DNA from: an uncultured Collinsella sp.
Lineage (GTDB): Bacteria > Actinomycetota > Coriobacteriia > Coriobacteriales > Coriobacteriaceae
NCBI GenBank assembly: GCA_902494295.1
Contig: CABUSL010000001.1
Location: 1 to 49,462, forward strand
DNA: 49,462 bases
Direction of reading: 5' to 3'
The position numbers and the translations under genes are program-made. This document shows, one piece after another, positions 1 to 6,994 of this stretch (position 1 is the stretch's first letter; each line of letters starts with the position of its first letter). Below the pieces are notes generated by a model. That model saw nothing but the letters and a program-made list of their open reading frames with translations, had not been told where the DNA came from and searched no databases.

Positions 1-3
1 CCC

Positions 4-31
4 GTGCGCCCGGTTCCCTTGCCGGGCGCAC
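4..31 (+). other. Hairpin upstream of the first esterase gene
   Basis: GTGCGCCCGG (4-13) and CCGGGCGCAC (22-31) form a perfect 10-bp stem with an 8-nt loop. No T-run follows, so it is not a standard terminator. It may be an intercistronic stability hairpin if the operon begins to the left of the window. Confidence 0.5.
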
Positions 32-67
32 CTCCGTTGCGATTTCGAAAGGTTGGGTTCACGAGCC

Positions 68-1045
68 ATGCCAAGTGCTCAGGAGCTACAACAGCAATTT
101 GGTGAATATCGAGGCGCTATGCCCCGTCCATCGGATTTCGATCTCTTTTGGAAGGACCGCATGGCCGAGGCCGACGCCGTCGAGCTCGACTATGCGATTG
201 AGGCGGCTTCGGTTGCGGATTCCGCGACCTGTCGGTTTTTCGACCTCTGGTATACCGGCATGTGCGGTGCACGCCTGCATGCCAAGTATCTCCAGCCGGT
301 TTCGGACGAGCCCGTGCCGCTGGTGCTACAGTTCCACGGCTATCCGGGTGCAAGCCGCAGCTGGTTCGAGCAGGCGTCGTTTGCGGGCATGGGCATGGCA
401 CTCATCGCTCTCGATTGTCCTGGCCAGGGTGGCCCCTCCGAGGATATTGGTGGATTTGAAGGCACGACGGTTGCTGGGCATATCGTCGCCGGTATCGACG
501 GCGACCCGGCCAATCTTTACTATGTCCGCTTGCACCAGGATATCCGCATTCTGTGCCGTATTGTTCGCGAGCTCGAGGGCATCGATCTTTCCCGCGTATT
601 TGTGAACGGCGCATCGCAGGGCGGCGGTTTGGGCATTGCGACCTGCGCACTTAATAGTGAGCTTATCAATCGCGCTGCCATCCTCTATCCCTTCCTGTCG
701 GATTTCCGCCTTGTTTGGGATCTGGATGCCGACGATATCGCTTATGAAGGCCTGCGTTATTGGTCGCGTTGGTTTGACGAGGACTCGACTCGTATTGAGG
801 AGGCCTATGCCAAACTGGCGTACTTCGATTCCAAGAACTTTGCCCCCATGGTCAAATGCCCCGTGCTGTTTGGCACGGGCACAGCCGATATCGTCTGTCC
901 GCCGGCGACGCAGTTTGCGGTCTACAACAATCTGGCCTGTGAGAAGCGACGCGAGTTCTTTGAGGGCTTTGGCCACGAGGAGATTCAGGACTTTGACGAT
1001 CTGATCATTCCGTTTTTCTGCGAGGGAGGGGAGGCTCATGTCTAA
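68..1045 (+). CDS. AXE1-family carbohydrate/sialate O-acetylesterase (active form)
   Basis: 325-aa alpha/beta hydrolase of the acetyl xylan esterase / cephalosporin C deacetylase (AXE1) family. The oxyanion region reads FHGYPGAS and the nucleophile elbow is GASQGG with Ser183. The other likely triad members are Asp274 (GTADIV) and His303 (GHEE), spacing typical of the family. No signal peptide is visible, so it should act in the cytoplasm. The ATG at 68 is preferred over an in-frame TTG at 53 because the AAAGG at 48-52 is too close to the TTG. The downstream nan genes suggest it removes O-acetyl groups from imported sialic acid or related sugars. That substrate is inference; the fold and triad are seen. 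Confidence 0.82.
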   Translation: MPSAQELQQQFGEYRGAMPRPSDFDLFWKDRMAEADAVELDYAIEAASVADSATCRFFDLWYTGMCGARLHAKYLQPVSDEPVPLVLQFHGYPGASRSWFEQASFAGMGMALIALDCPGQGGPSEDIGGFEGTTVAGHIVAGIDGDPANLYYVRLHQDIRILCRIVRELEGIDLSRVFVNGASQGGGLGIATCALNSELINRAAILYPFLSDFRLVWDLDADDIAYEGLRYWSRWFDEDSTRIEEAYAKLAYFDSKNFAPMVKCPVLFGTGTADIVCPPATQFAVYNNLACEKRREFFEGFGHEEIQDFDDLIIPFFCEGGEAHV

Positions 1046-1889
1046 GTGCGAGAGCAATATCGACGAGCTGATCGTCCCCGGGCTCGCGGAGATGCCTGGA
1101 ACGGTTTCGTCAAGGCTCGCAGAATATCGGGACTGGCGCGGTGATGTCCAAGCAGATGTTTCTGATTTAGAGACATGCGCTTCGAATCTTGAGATTCAAG
1201 GCCTGGCCATTACGGCGATTGACTTTGTTAACCCCTGCGCCCGTTACTCGGAGGTCTCCTTTGAGCTCGGTGACGATGCGATTCACGCTCGTTTGATCGA
1301 GCCTGTCGGTCGTGCCCGAGTGTCTGAGCGCGTGCCGCTGTGCCTGATGTTTCACGACATCGATCGACCCGTGCGTGGATGGCATCACATGACGAGATTT
1401 GCCGCCATGGGGTATGCCGTTCTCGCGCTGGATGACGATGTTGCTGGTGCGGACGACCTGCAGTGGGGGATTGCTTCGCCCGCTTTTGTCAAGCGCGTCC
1501 GTTGGGGCTGCGCGTTGGCGAAGGTCGCGCGCAATCTTGATGGCATGGATCCCGATCGCATTTTTGCATGGGGCGAGGGTCTTGGCGGCGGTGTCGCGCT
1601 GGCGGTTTCTGCTCTGGACGAGCGCGGACTTGCCTGCACGGCGGTTGCCAATCCAATTCCCGGTGGCCTCGAGGCTCTGTCGTCTCGGGTGCGCGGATCG
1701 GTGCTCATGGGCACGTCGCTCATGGATACCGTGAGCGACCCCAAGGGTCAGTTTGCCGTATTCAACGGTCTTGAGTGTGACCGGAGGCATATCATCTATG
1801 CCAAATACGCTCACGAGCGCATCAATGCGTTCGAAAACGAAGTCGTCGACTTCTTTAACCAAACGTTCTATCCGTGTTCTTTGGCCTAG
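1038..1889 (+). CDS. AXE1-family paralogue lacking the catalytic serine (probable pseudoenzyme)
   Basis: 283-aa homologue of the preceding esterase; its ATG overlaps the end of that gene by 8 bp, so the two are probably translationally coupled. The nucleophile elbow GASQGG of the first protein is here GEGLGG, placing Gly181 where Ser should be. The Asp (D230 in LMDTVS) and His (H259 in AHER) are kept, with the same 29-residue spacing as in the first protein. About 42 residues are missing between the elbow and Asp230, where family members carry a lid or inter-subunit insertion. The frame is intact, which argues against simple decay. A hetero-oligomer partner, allosteric subunit or ligand-binding role is possible; hydrolysis by the usual mechanism is not expected. 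Confidence 0.75.
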   Translation: MSKCESNIDELIVPGLAEMPGTVSSRLAEYRDWRGDVQADVSDLETCASNLEIQGLAITAIDFVNPCARYSEVSFELGDDAIHARLIEPVGRARVSERVPLCLMFHDIDRPVRGWHHMTRFAAMGYAVLALDDDVAGADDLQWGIASPAFVKRVRWGCALAKVARNLDGMDPDRIFAWGEGLGGGVALAVSALDERGLACTAVANPIPGGLEALSSRVRGSVLMGTSLMDTVSDPKGQFAVFNGLECDRRHIIYAKYAHERINAFENEVVDFFNQTFYPCSLA

Positions 1890-1957
1890 ACGGCCTGGAC
1901 ACTGCCAACAAGAGTGAGCGGCATAGGGCCGCTCGCCAGACAGCTAAGGAGATTCTT

Positions 1958-2878
1958 GTGGCAACTCAGAAATTCACCGGCGTTATCCCTCCCGTCGTTG
2001 TTCCCGATACCGAAGACCACCAGCTCGACGTTGCCTCCTTTGAGCGCAGCATCAACCGCATGATCGATGCCGGCGTCGATGGTCTGTTCTTCTTGGGGTC
2101 TTCGGGCGAGGTCGTCTTCTCCACCGATGAGCGCCGTCGCCAGATTATCGCCGAGGCCGTTCGTATCGTCGACCACCGTGTGCCTGTTCTGGTCGGCATC
2201 ATCGATACCGAGACCGAGCGCATGATTGAGCACGGCAAGGTCGCCCAGGAGCTGGGCGCCGATGCCCTCGTCGCCACCTGCCCGTTCTATGCCCTGCAGG
2301 GTATGACCGAGGTCGAGGAGCACTTCCGCATCCTGCACGAGGAGCTCGACCTGCCCATCTTTGCCTATGACATTCCCGTCTGCGTTCACACCAAGCTCCC
2401 CTGGAAGCTCCTTGCCAAGCTCGGCGCCGAGGGCGTCCTTGCTGGCGTCAAGGATTCCTCGGGTGATGACATCTCGTTCCGCTACCTCGTTCAGGAGAAC
2501 GAGAAGAACGGCCATCCGATGAGCATCCTCACCGGTCACGAGGTTGTTGTCGACGGCGCCTATCTCGGCGGCGCTGACGGTTCCGTCCCGGGTCTCGCCA
2601 ACGTTGAGCCCGAGGGCTACGTGCGTCAGTGGAAGGCCGCTCAGGCTGGTGACTGGGCTACCGTCAAGGCCGAGCAGGATCGTCTCAATGAGATCTCCCA
2701 CATCTGGGATGTCACCTCGGGCGTCCAGGGCTATGCCGGTGGCGTCGGCGCCTTCAAGACCGCTATGAACCTCATGGGTATCTTTGACAGCCCGACCATG
2801 CCGCGCCCGGTGAAGGCCATGACCGGTGAGAACGTCGAGGCGATTAAGAAGGTCCTCCAGGACAACGGCCTCCTTTAA
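1958..2878 (+). CDS. nanA: N-acetylneuraminate lyase-type DapA/NanA family aldolase
   Basis: 306-aa TIM-barrel class I aldolase. It would cleave N-acetylneuraminate to N-acetylmannosamine and pyruvate in the cytosol. The family GSSGE motif is present, with the Schiff-base lysine at K165 (GVKDSSGD) and the catalytic tyrosine at Y137 (FAYDIP), the numbering known for E. coli NanA. The start is GTG 1958, 7 nt behind TAAGGA; the reading frame extends upstream but without a ribosome site. Sequence alone fits the DHDPS/NAL superfamily and does not settle the substrate. The following ROK kinase and nanE make sialic acid the best guess; another keto-acid aldolase role remains possible. Confidence 0.72.
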   Translation: MATQKFTGVIPPVVVPDTEDHQLDVASFERSINRMIDAGVDGLFFLGSSGEVVFSTDERRRQIIAEAVRIVDHRVPVLVGIIDTETERMIEHGKVAQELGADALVATCPFYALQGMTEVEEHFRILHEELDLPIFAYDIPVCVHTKLPWKLLAKLGAEGVLAGVKDSSGDDISFRYLVQENEKNGHPMSILTGHEVVVDGAYLGGADGSVPGLANVEPEGYVRQWKAAQAGDWATVKAEQDRLNEISHIWDVTSGVQGYAGGVGAFKTAMNLMGIFDSPTMPRPVKAMTGENVEAIKKVLQDNGLL

Positions 2879-2881
2879 AGC

Positions 2882-2977
2882 TTTCCCAGGCACCCGACCT
2901 CGCCGTTCAACCGTGCGGCCATGACCCATTAGGTCAATGGCCACACGGCTTCTCGGCGATCTCGGGCACCTGGAAAA
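2882..2977 (+). repeat. Long imperfect inverted repeat between nanA and nanK
   Basis: About 45-nt arms pair across the whole 172-bp gap centre. The outer part is CCCAGG/CCTGG with ACCCGA/TCGGGC, then CGCCG/CGGCG, CCGTG/CACGG and GGCCAT/ATGGCC, closed near 2931. Several mismatches and wobbles interrupt it. There is only a short TGGAAAA behind it and no T-run. It could be an RNA processing or stability hairpin inside the nan transcript, or a palindromic element of the type seen elsewhere in this window. Confidence 0.7.
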
Positions 2978-3050
2978 CCTTTACCGCGCTGTGACGGCTA
3001 GCCTGACGGCGCATTTCCTGTAGTTGTTTATATCTCCTAAGGAGAGCGAC

Positions 3051-4016
3051 ATGGAGAACAAGTACGTTTGCTCCGTCGATATCGGCGGCACCAAGATTGC
3101 GACTGCCATTATGGAGTATCCGGCTGATGGCGGCGTGCCCCATCCGGTCTTTGAAGCCGAGGTTCCCACCGAGGCCCAAGAAGGCGGCGAGGCAGTTTTC
3201 CAGCGCATCGAGGCGTCCATCAAGGCTGCTCTCGAGGCGAACCCCGATGTCGAGGTCCTCGGTATCGGTATTGGCGCCGCCGGTGTCGTCGACCCCAAGA
3301 CGGGCGCCATCGCCTACGCCAACGAGATCATGCCCGGCTGGTCTGGCGTTCAGTTGGGGCCGCGTCTGCGCGAGGACCTTGGTCTTCCCGTTGCCGTGGT
3401 GGGCGACGTGCAGGCTCATGCTCTGGGCGAGGCCCACTGGGGCGTCGGCAAGGGCAAGTTCTCCGTCTTGTGTCTGGGCATCGGTACGGGCATCGGCGGC
3501 GCATATGTCGAGAACGGCCGCGTGATGCAGGGCTTCCACGGTGCTGCCGGTCATATGGGCCACATCGAGTGCTCGGCTGCCGCCGGCATTCCCTGCGCCT
3601 GCGGGCGTTCTGGCCATCTTGAGTCTGTTGCTTCGGGCACTTCCATTGGTCGCATGTACGACGAGCGCTTTGGCCGCGTCGACCCCAGCCGTCCTTCGGT
3701 CGGTCGCGATGTAAACGACCTGTGCCGCGCGGGCGACGCAAAGGCGACCGAGGTCATCCATGACGCCGGCTTTGCGCTGGGCGCCAGCTTGGGCTCGCTT
3801 GCCAACATCTTGGATCCCGAGGTCATCGTGCTTTCGGGAGGTGTGATTCACCAGGGTCCCGATTGGCGCTCGCAGACGTGGAAGGACTCGGTGCACGAGG
3901 GCTATGCCAGCCAGGCGCTCGACCCGCTTCAGGACACGCCGATCCTCATCGGTTCTCTGGAGGGCGACGCGCCGCTTATCGGTGCCGCCGAACACCTTCT
4001 TGCGTCGTTGAAGTAA
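3051..4016 (+). CDS. nanK: ROK-family sugar kinase, probable N-acetylmannosamine kinase
   Basis: 321-aa ROK kinase that would phosphorylate N-acetylmannosamine to its 6-phosphate with ATP, between the NanA and NanE steps. The phosphate-binding motif DIGGTKIA lies at about residues 8-15, GIGTGIGGAY near 145, and the zinc/substrate motif follows as HMGHIE...CACGRSGHLE. In the usual CxCGxxGCxE signature the third cysteine is here histidine, so the metal site may be altered. The start ATG 3051 follows AAGGAG by 6 nt. Glucokinase or another hexosamine kinase cannot be excluded from sequence; the nan neighbours decide the call. Confidence 0.78.
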   Translation: MENKYVCSVDIGGTKIATAIMEYPADGGVPHPVFEAEVPTEAQEGGEAVFQRIEASIKAALEANPDVEVLGIGIGAAGVVDPKTGAIAYANEIMPGWSGVQLGPRLREDLGLPVAVVGDVQAHALGEAHWGVGKGKFSVLCLGIGTGIGGAYVENGRVMQGFHGAAGHMGHIECSAAAGIPCACGRSGHLESVASGTSIGRMYDERFGRVDPSRPSVGRDVNDLCRAGDAKATEVIHDAGFALGASLGSLANILDPEVIVLSGGVIHQGPDWRSQTWKDSVHEGYASQALDPLQDTPILIGSLEGDAPLIGAAEHLLASLK

Positions 4017-4034
4017 ACATAACTACCAAGTGCG

Positions 4035-4130
4035 CCTTCTGAGGTGCCGCAGATTGACGTGAAAGAGGAGCGAAGCGTACTTCGGTATGCGAGCGACGGT
4101 TTGAACGTCAAGGTGCGGTGTCTCAGAAGG
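4035..4130 (+). repeat. Long hairpin with UUCG tip between nanK and nanE
   Basis: CCTTCTGAG (4035-4043) pairs perfectly with CTCAGAAGG (4122-4130). Pairing continues inward with CCGCA/TGCGG and TGACGT/ACGTCA, interrupted by mismatches. The tip GCGTAC-TTCG-GTATGC (4075-4090) is a classic stable UUCG tetraloop hairpin. GCGAAGC also occurs at 4070-4076. The right arm ends just before the nanE ribosome site. There is no T-run, so an RNA-processing or translation-control role is likelier than termination. Confidence 0.75.
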
Positions 4131-4156
4131 CTGTTTTGAGAAAGGTTGAGTCGAAC

Positions 4157-4843
4157 ATGACCGTTGATCCTTTGATCCAGTCCCTAAAGGGCAAGCTCGT
4201 CGTGAGCGTTCAGGCCTATATGGGCGAGCCGCTTCGTACGCCCGAGACCATGGCTCAGATGTCTCGCGCCTGCGAGCTTGGTGGCGCCGCCGCTATTCGC
4301 TGCCAGGGTCTTGCCGACATCGCCGCCATTAAGGGCCGCTGCGAGGTTCCCGTCATCGGCCTGTGGAAAGATGGACACGAGGGCGTCTACATCACGCCGA
4401 CGCTGCGTCATGCTCGCGCCTGCGTTGCCGCCGGTGCCGACATCGTGGCAATTGATGCCACTGATCGCCCACGTCCCGATGACAAGACCGTCGAGGACAC
4501 CTTCCGTCCGCTGCACGAGGAGGGCGTGCTCCTGATGGCCGACTGTGCCACCATCGAGGATATTCGTCGTGCTGTCGACATGGGCTTTGACCTGGTGTCC
4601 ACCACGCTTTCTCATGGTGTTGCCGCTATCGATTGCACCATGGCCGACGGTCCCGATCTGCCGCTCCTGCGCCAGGCGACCGAGGAATTTCCCGGCCTTC
4701 CCATCATCTGCGAGGGCCGCGTGCACACGCCCGAGGAGGCCCGCGCCGCGATTGATGCGGGCGCTTGGGCAGTTGTCGTTGGCACTGCCATTACGCACCC
4801 CACGAGTATTACGAGTTGGTTCAAAGCCGCGCTTGAGGCGTAA
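4157..4843 (+). CDS. nanE: N-acetylmannosamine-6-phosphate 2-epimerase
   Basis: 228-aa NanE-family TIM barrel. It converts ManNAc-6-phosphate to GlcNAc-6-phosphate, the step that sends sialic acid carbon toward NagA/NagB. Recognisable family blocks are GAAAIRCQG near residue 37, VIGLWKD, VYITPTL, the IDATDRPRP signature near 97, DLVSTTLSHG, and ICEGRVHTPEEA toward the end. ATG 4157 is preceded by GAGAAAGG at about 11 nt. An upstream in-frame GTG at 4118 would run through the hairpin element and is not favoured. It is the last gene of the visible nan operon, closed by the terminator at 4895-4932. Confidence 0.9.
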   Translation: MTVDPLIQSLKGKLVVSVQAYMGEPLRTPETMAQMSRACELGGAAAIRCQGLADIAAIKGRCEVPVIGLWKDGHEGVYITPTLRHARACVAAGADIVAIDATDRPRPDDKTVEDTFRPLHEEGVLLMADCATIEDIRRAVDMGFDLVSTTLSHGVAAIDCTMADGPDLPLLRQATEEFPGLPIICEGRVHTPEEARAAIDAGAWAVVVGTAITHPTSITSWFKAALEA

Positions 4844-4870
4844 GACGGACCTCGTATCCGCTCAGGGCGG

Positions 4871-4876
4871 TATACT
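4871..4876 (+). promoter_or_regulatory. Possible -10 box (TATACT) upstream of rapZ
   Basis: TATACT lies between nanE and the terminator hairpin. The region 17 bp upstream (GACCTC) is a poor -35, so this is a weak prediction. If used, the transcript would run into the 4895-4932 hairpin before reaching rapZ. Confidence 0.3.
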
Positions 4877-4894
4877 CATTAAAGGCAATTGACC

Positions 4895-4932
4895 GCGCGG
4901 GATCCGGGTTGCTGGGTCCCGCGCTTGTTTTT
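4895..4932 (+). terminator. Intrinsic terminator at end of nan operon, abutting the rapZ ribosome site
   Basis: An 11-bp stem (4895-4905 with 4914-4924, GCGCGGGA pairing with TCCCGCGC) is followed by TTGTTTTTA. The AGGAGG of rapZ starts directly after the T-run at 4933. It ends the nan transcript and may also attenuate rapZ. Confidence 0.85.
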
Positions 4933-4944
4933 AGGAGGCAGCAC

Positions 4945-5865
4945 ATGCAAAAGGGAGATGCCATGGATGCGGCGGAGCGCTCGGAGCGCATCCCCGATAT
5001 CGTCATCATCACCGGAATGTCCGGTTCGGGCCGAACGCAGGCCATGCATGTGTTCGAGGACATGGGCTACTTTTGCATCGACAACTTGCCTCCGCGTCTG
5101 ATTGCCCAGCTTGCCGAACTCGTCGGCATCAATACGGGCGTGGGCAGGCATCTTGCCGTCACCTGCGACCTGCGCAGCCAGGGCTTGTTCGATGAGCTGC
5201 TCGATGCCGTTGCCGCGCTCGAGGAGCGCGAGATGAGCTGTGACATCGTGTTTCTCGAGGCCTCTGACGAGGTGCTGATCCGTCGTTATAGCGAAAACCG
5301 CCGCCGCCATCCCATTGCCAAGCCGGGGGAGACTACGGCCGATGCGATTCAGCGCGAGCGTCTGCAGCTGCAGGGTGTGCGCGATCGAGCCGATATGATC
5401 ATCGATACGAGCCGCTTGCGCACCTCTGCTCTGCGCAACAAATTGCGCATGGCGTTCTCCGAGTTGTCCGACCAGCAGCTCATGGACGTTCACGTGTTCT
5501 CGTTTGGCTTTAAGCACGGTATGCCCGTCGAGGCGGACATTATGATCGACGTTCGCTTCCTGCCCAATCCGTTCTACGATCCCGAGATGCGCACGATGAC
5601 CGGTCTCGATAAGAAAGTCTCTGACTTTGTTCTGGACCATCCCAAGACCCAGGAGTTCTGGAAGGCCTGGACGCAGCTGCTCGATACGGTCATGCCCGGC
5701 TATATCGCGGAGGGTAAGCCACAGCTTTCTATTGCCATCGGTTGCACGGGCGGTCAACACCGCAGCGTTGCCATCGCCGAGGCCACGGCACGTTATTTGG
5801 AAGGCGCCCAATATCACGTGAGCATTTCTCATCGCGACCTGTCGCGCGCCAACACGAAAGCATAG
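4945..5865 (+). CDS. rapZ: RapZ/YvcJ-family RNase adapter and nucleotide-binding protein
   Basis: 306-aa RapZ family protein. The family binds small RNA or nucleotide second messengers and tunes cell-envelope amino-sugar synthesis in Enterobacteria; the role in Actinobacteria is unclear. The N-terminal P-loop is GMSGSGRT (residues 24-31), with Arg-Thr in place of the usual Lys-Ser, as in actinobacterial members. The C-terminal domain has the conserved SFGFKHGMP, DVRFLPNPFY and IGCTGGQHRSV blocks. Two starts are possible: ATG 4945 (AGGAGG at 6 nt, chosen) and ATG 4963 (AAGGGAG at 6 nt). whiA follows after 6 bp; the yvcK gene that often sits between them is absent here. Confidence 0.92.
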   Translation: MQKGDAMDAAERSERIPDIVIITGMSGSGRTQAMHVFEDMGYFCIDNLPPRLIAQLAELVGINTGVGRHLAVTCDLRSQGLFDELLDAVAALEEREMSCDIVFLEASDEVLIRRYSENRRRHPIAKPGETTADAIQRERLQLQGVRDRADMIIDTSRLRTSALRNKLRMAFSELSDQQLMDVHVFSFGFKHGMPVEADIMIDVRFLPNPFYDPEMRTMTGLDKKVSDFVLDHPKTQEFWKAWTQLLDTVMPGYIAEGKPQLSIAIGCTGGQHRSVAIAEATARYLEGAQYHVSISHRDLSRANTKA

Positions 5866-5871
5866 GCCTGC

Positions 5872-6801
5872 ATGTCGTTTACCGCCGAGGTGCGTGACGA
5901 GCTCGCGCGCTGCGAACCCGAATGTGAATACTGCGATTTGTCGACGCTTGCCGCCCTGACGCGTGTGAGCGGTACACTTTCGCTGGCCGGCTCCGGGCGG
6001 TATCGTTTGACGGTCGCGACCGAGACGGGTGCCGTCGCGCGCACGATGATCACACTGACGCATCGCATCCTTAAGCTCAAAACGGAATTCACCGTTCGTA
6101 AATCGGTCTTGCATAAGGTCCGTAACTATCTCATTACCCTGCCCGATCAACCCGACCTGGACAAGGCTCTGGTGCTGCTGGGCATCCTCGACCGCAGGGG
6201 AGGGCTCGTCGCTGGTGTTCCCCGGCACATCGTTGCCCGTCCCTGCTGCAGGCTTGCCTACATCCGCGGCGCGCTCATCGCCGGCGGTTTCGTGGCCGAT
6301 CCCCGCGGCGACTTTCATCTGGAGATCGCGGTGCAGGGCGAGCAGTATGCCCGGGGACTTTGCGATCTATTGGAGCAGATTGGAGTCCATGCGCGCGTTA
6401 ACGCGCGGCGCGGATCCTTTGCCGTCTACATTAAGAGCGCCGAGGAGATCGAGCAGCTCCTAAAGCTGGTCGGCGCCAAGCGCAGCGTTGCCGAGATCGA
6501 GGAAGCGCGCGCGGTCAAATTGGTTAAGAACGACGTAAACCGTCGCGTGAATGCCGAGCTGGCCAATCAGACCAGAAGCGCGGGTGCCGCCCAGCATCAG
6601 CTTGCGTTGATCGATGAGCTCGAACAGCGGGGTTTGCGCGACACGCTTCCGGACGCCTTGGCGGTCTTTTGCGACCTGCGCGAGCGCTATCCCGATCTGT
6701 CACTGCGCGATCTGGGGGAGATGGCTGACCCTCCCTTGTCGAAGTCGGCCCTCTACCATCGAGTTTTGAGGCTTGAAAAGCTCATTGAAGCAAACAGGTA
6801 G
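5872..6801 (+). CDS. whiA: WhiA, DNA-binding sporulation/cell-division regulator family
   Basis: 309-aa WhiA (DUF199) protein. The N-terminal two-thirds match the LAGLIDADG-like fold (AALTRVSGTLSL..., RGALIAGGFVADP...FHLEI), and the C-terminus is a helix-turn-helix near residues 225-305 (LRDLGEMADPPLSKSALYHRVLRL). In Streptomyces it activates sporulation genes; in non-sporulating Actinobacteria and Firmicutes it affects cell division or chromosome segregation. ATG 5872 lies 6 bp after rapZ, so the two are probably one transcript. Confidence 0.93.
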   Translation: MSFTAEVRDELARCEPECEYCDLSTLAALTRVSGTLSLAGSGRYRLTVATETGAVARTMITLTHRILKLKTEFTVRKSVLHKVRNYLITLPDQPDLDKALVLLGILDRRGGLVAGVPRHIVARPCCRLAYIRGALIAGGFVADPRGDFHLEIAVQGEQYARGLCDLLEQIGVHARVNARRGSFAVYIKSAEEIEQLLKLVGAKRSVAEIEEARAVKLVKNDVNRRVNAELANQTRSAGAAQHQLALIDELEQRGLRDTLPDALAVFCDLRERYPDLSLRDLGEMADPPLSKSALYHRVLRLEKLIEANR

Positions 6802-6846
6802 TTGAGCGAAACTGCTTATATAGGGATTGAACTGCTGTTTTACTCT

Positions 6847-6860
6847 TTAAAACGTTTTAA
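6847..6860. promoter_or_regulatory. AT-rich perfect palindrome upstream of gap
   Basis: TTAAAACGTTTTAA is a perfect 14-bp palindrome about 60 bp upstream of a candidate -10 (TATATT, 6917-6922). A second dyad AATTTC...GAAATT (about 6877-6900) lies between. They are possible operator sites for glycolytic control; no matching regulator is in the window. The leader from about 6930 to 6994 has no gene. Confidence 0.4.
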
Positions 6861-6994
6861 CGTAAATTTGATTTTCAATTTCGAGCATTCTCGTGAAATT
6901 CAAGTCAAAAAAAAGGTATATTAGGCGAGTGGTTAGTTTGTGGGCCTCAACGGCAGGCGCTGTAGCTTGCGGGGGCCTTACGAAAGGAGACACA

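Noticed and set aside
1958..2878. Lysine-pathway dihydrodipicolinate synthase (dapA)
   Set aside because: Same superfamily, but Tyr137/Lys165 numbering and the neighbouring kinase and nanE favour the sialic acid lyase role; no lysine genes are adjacent.
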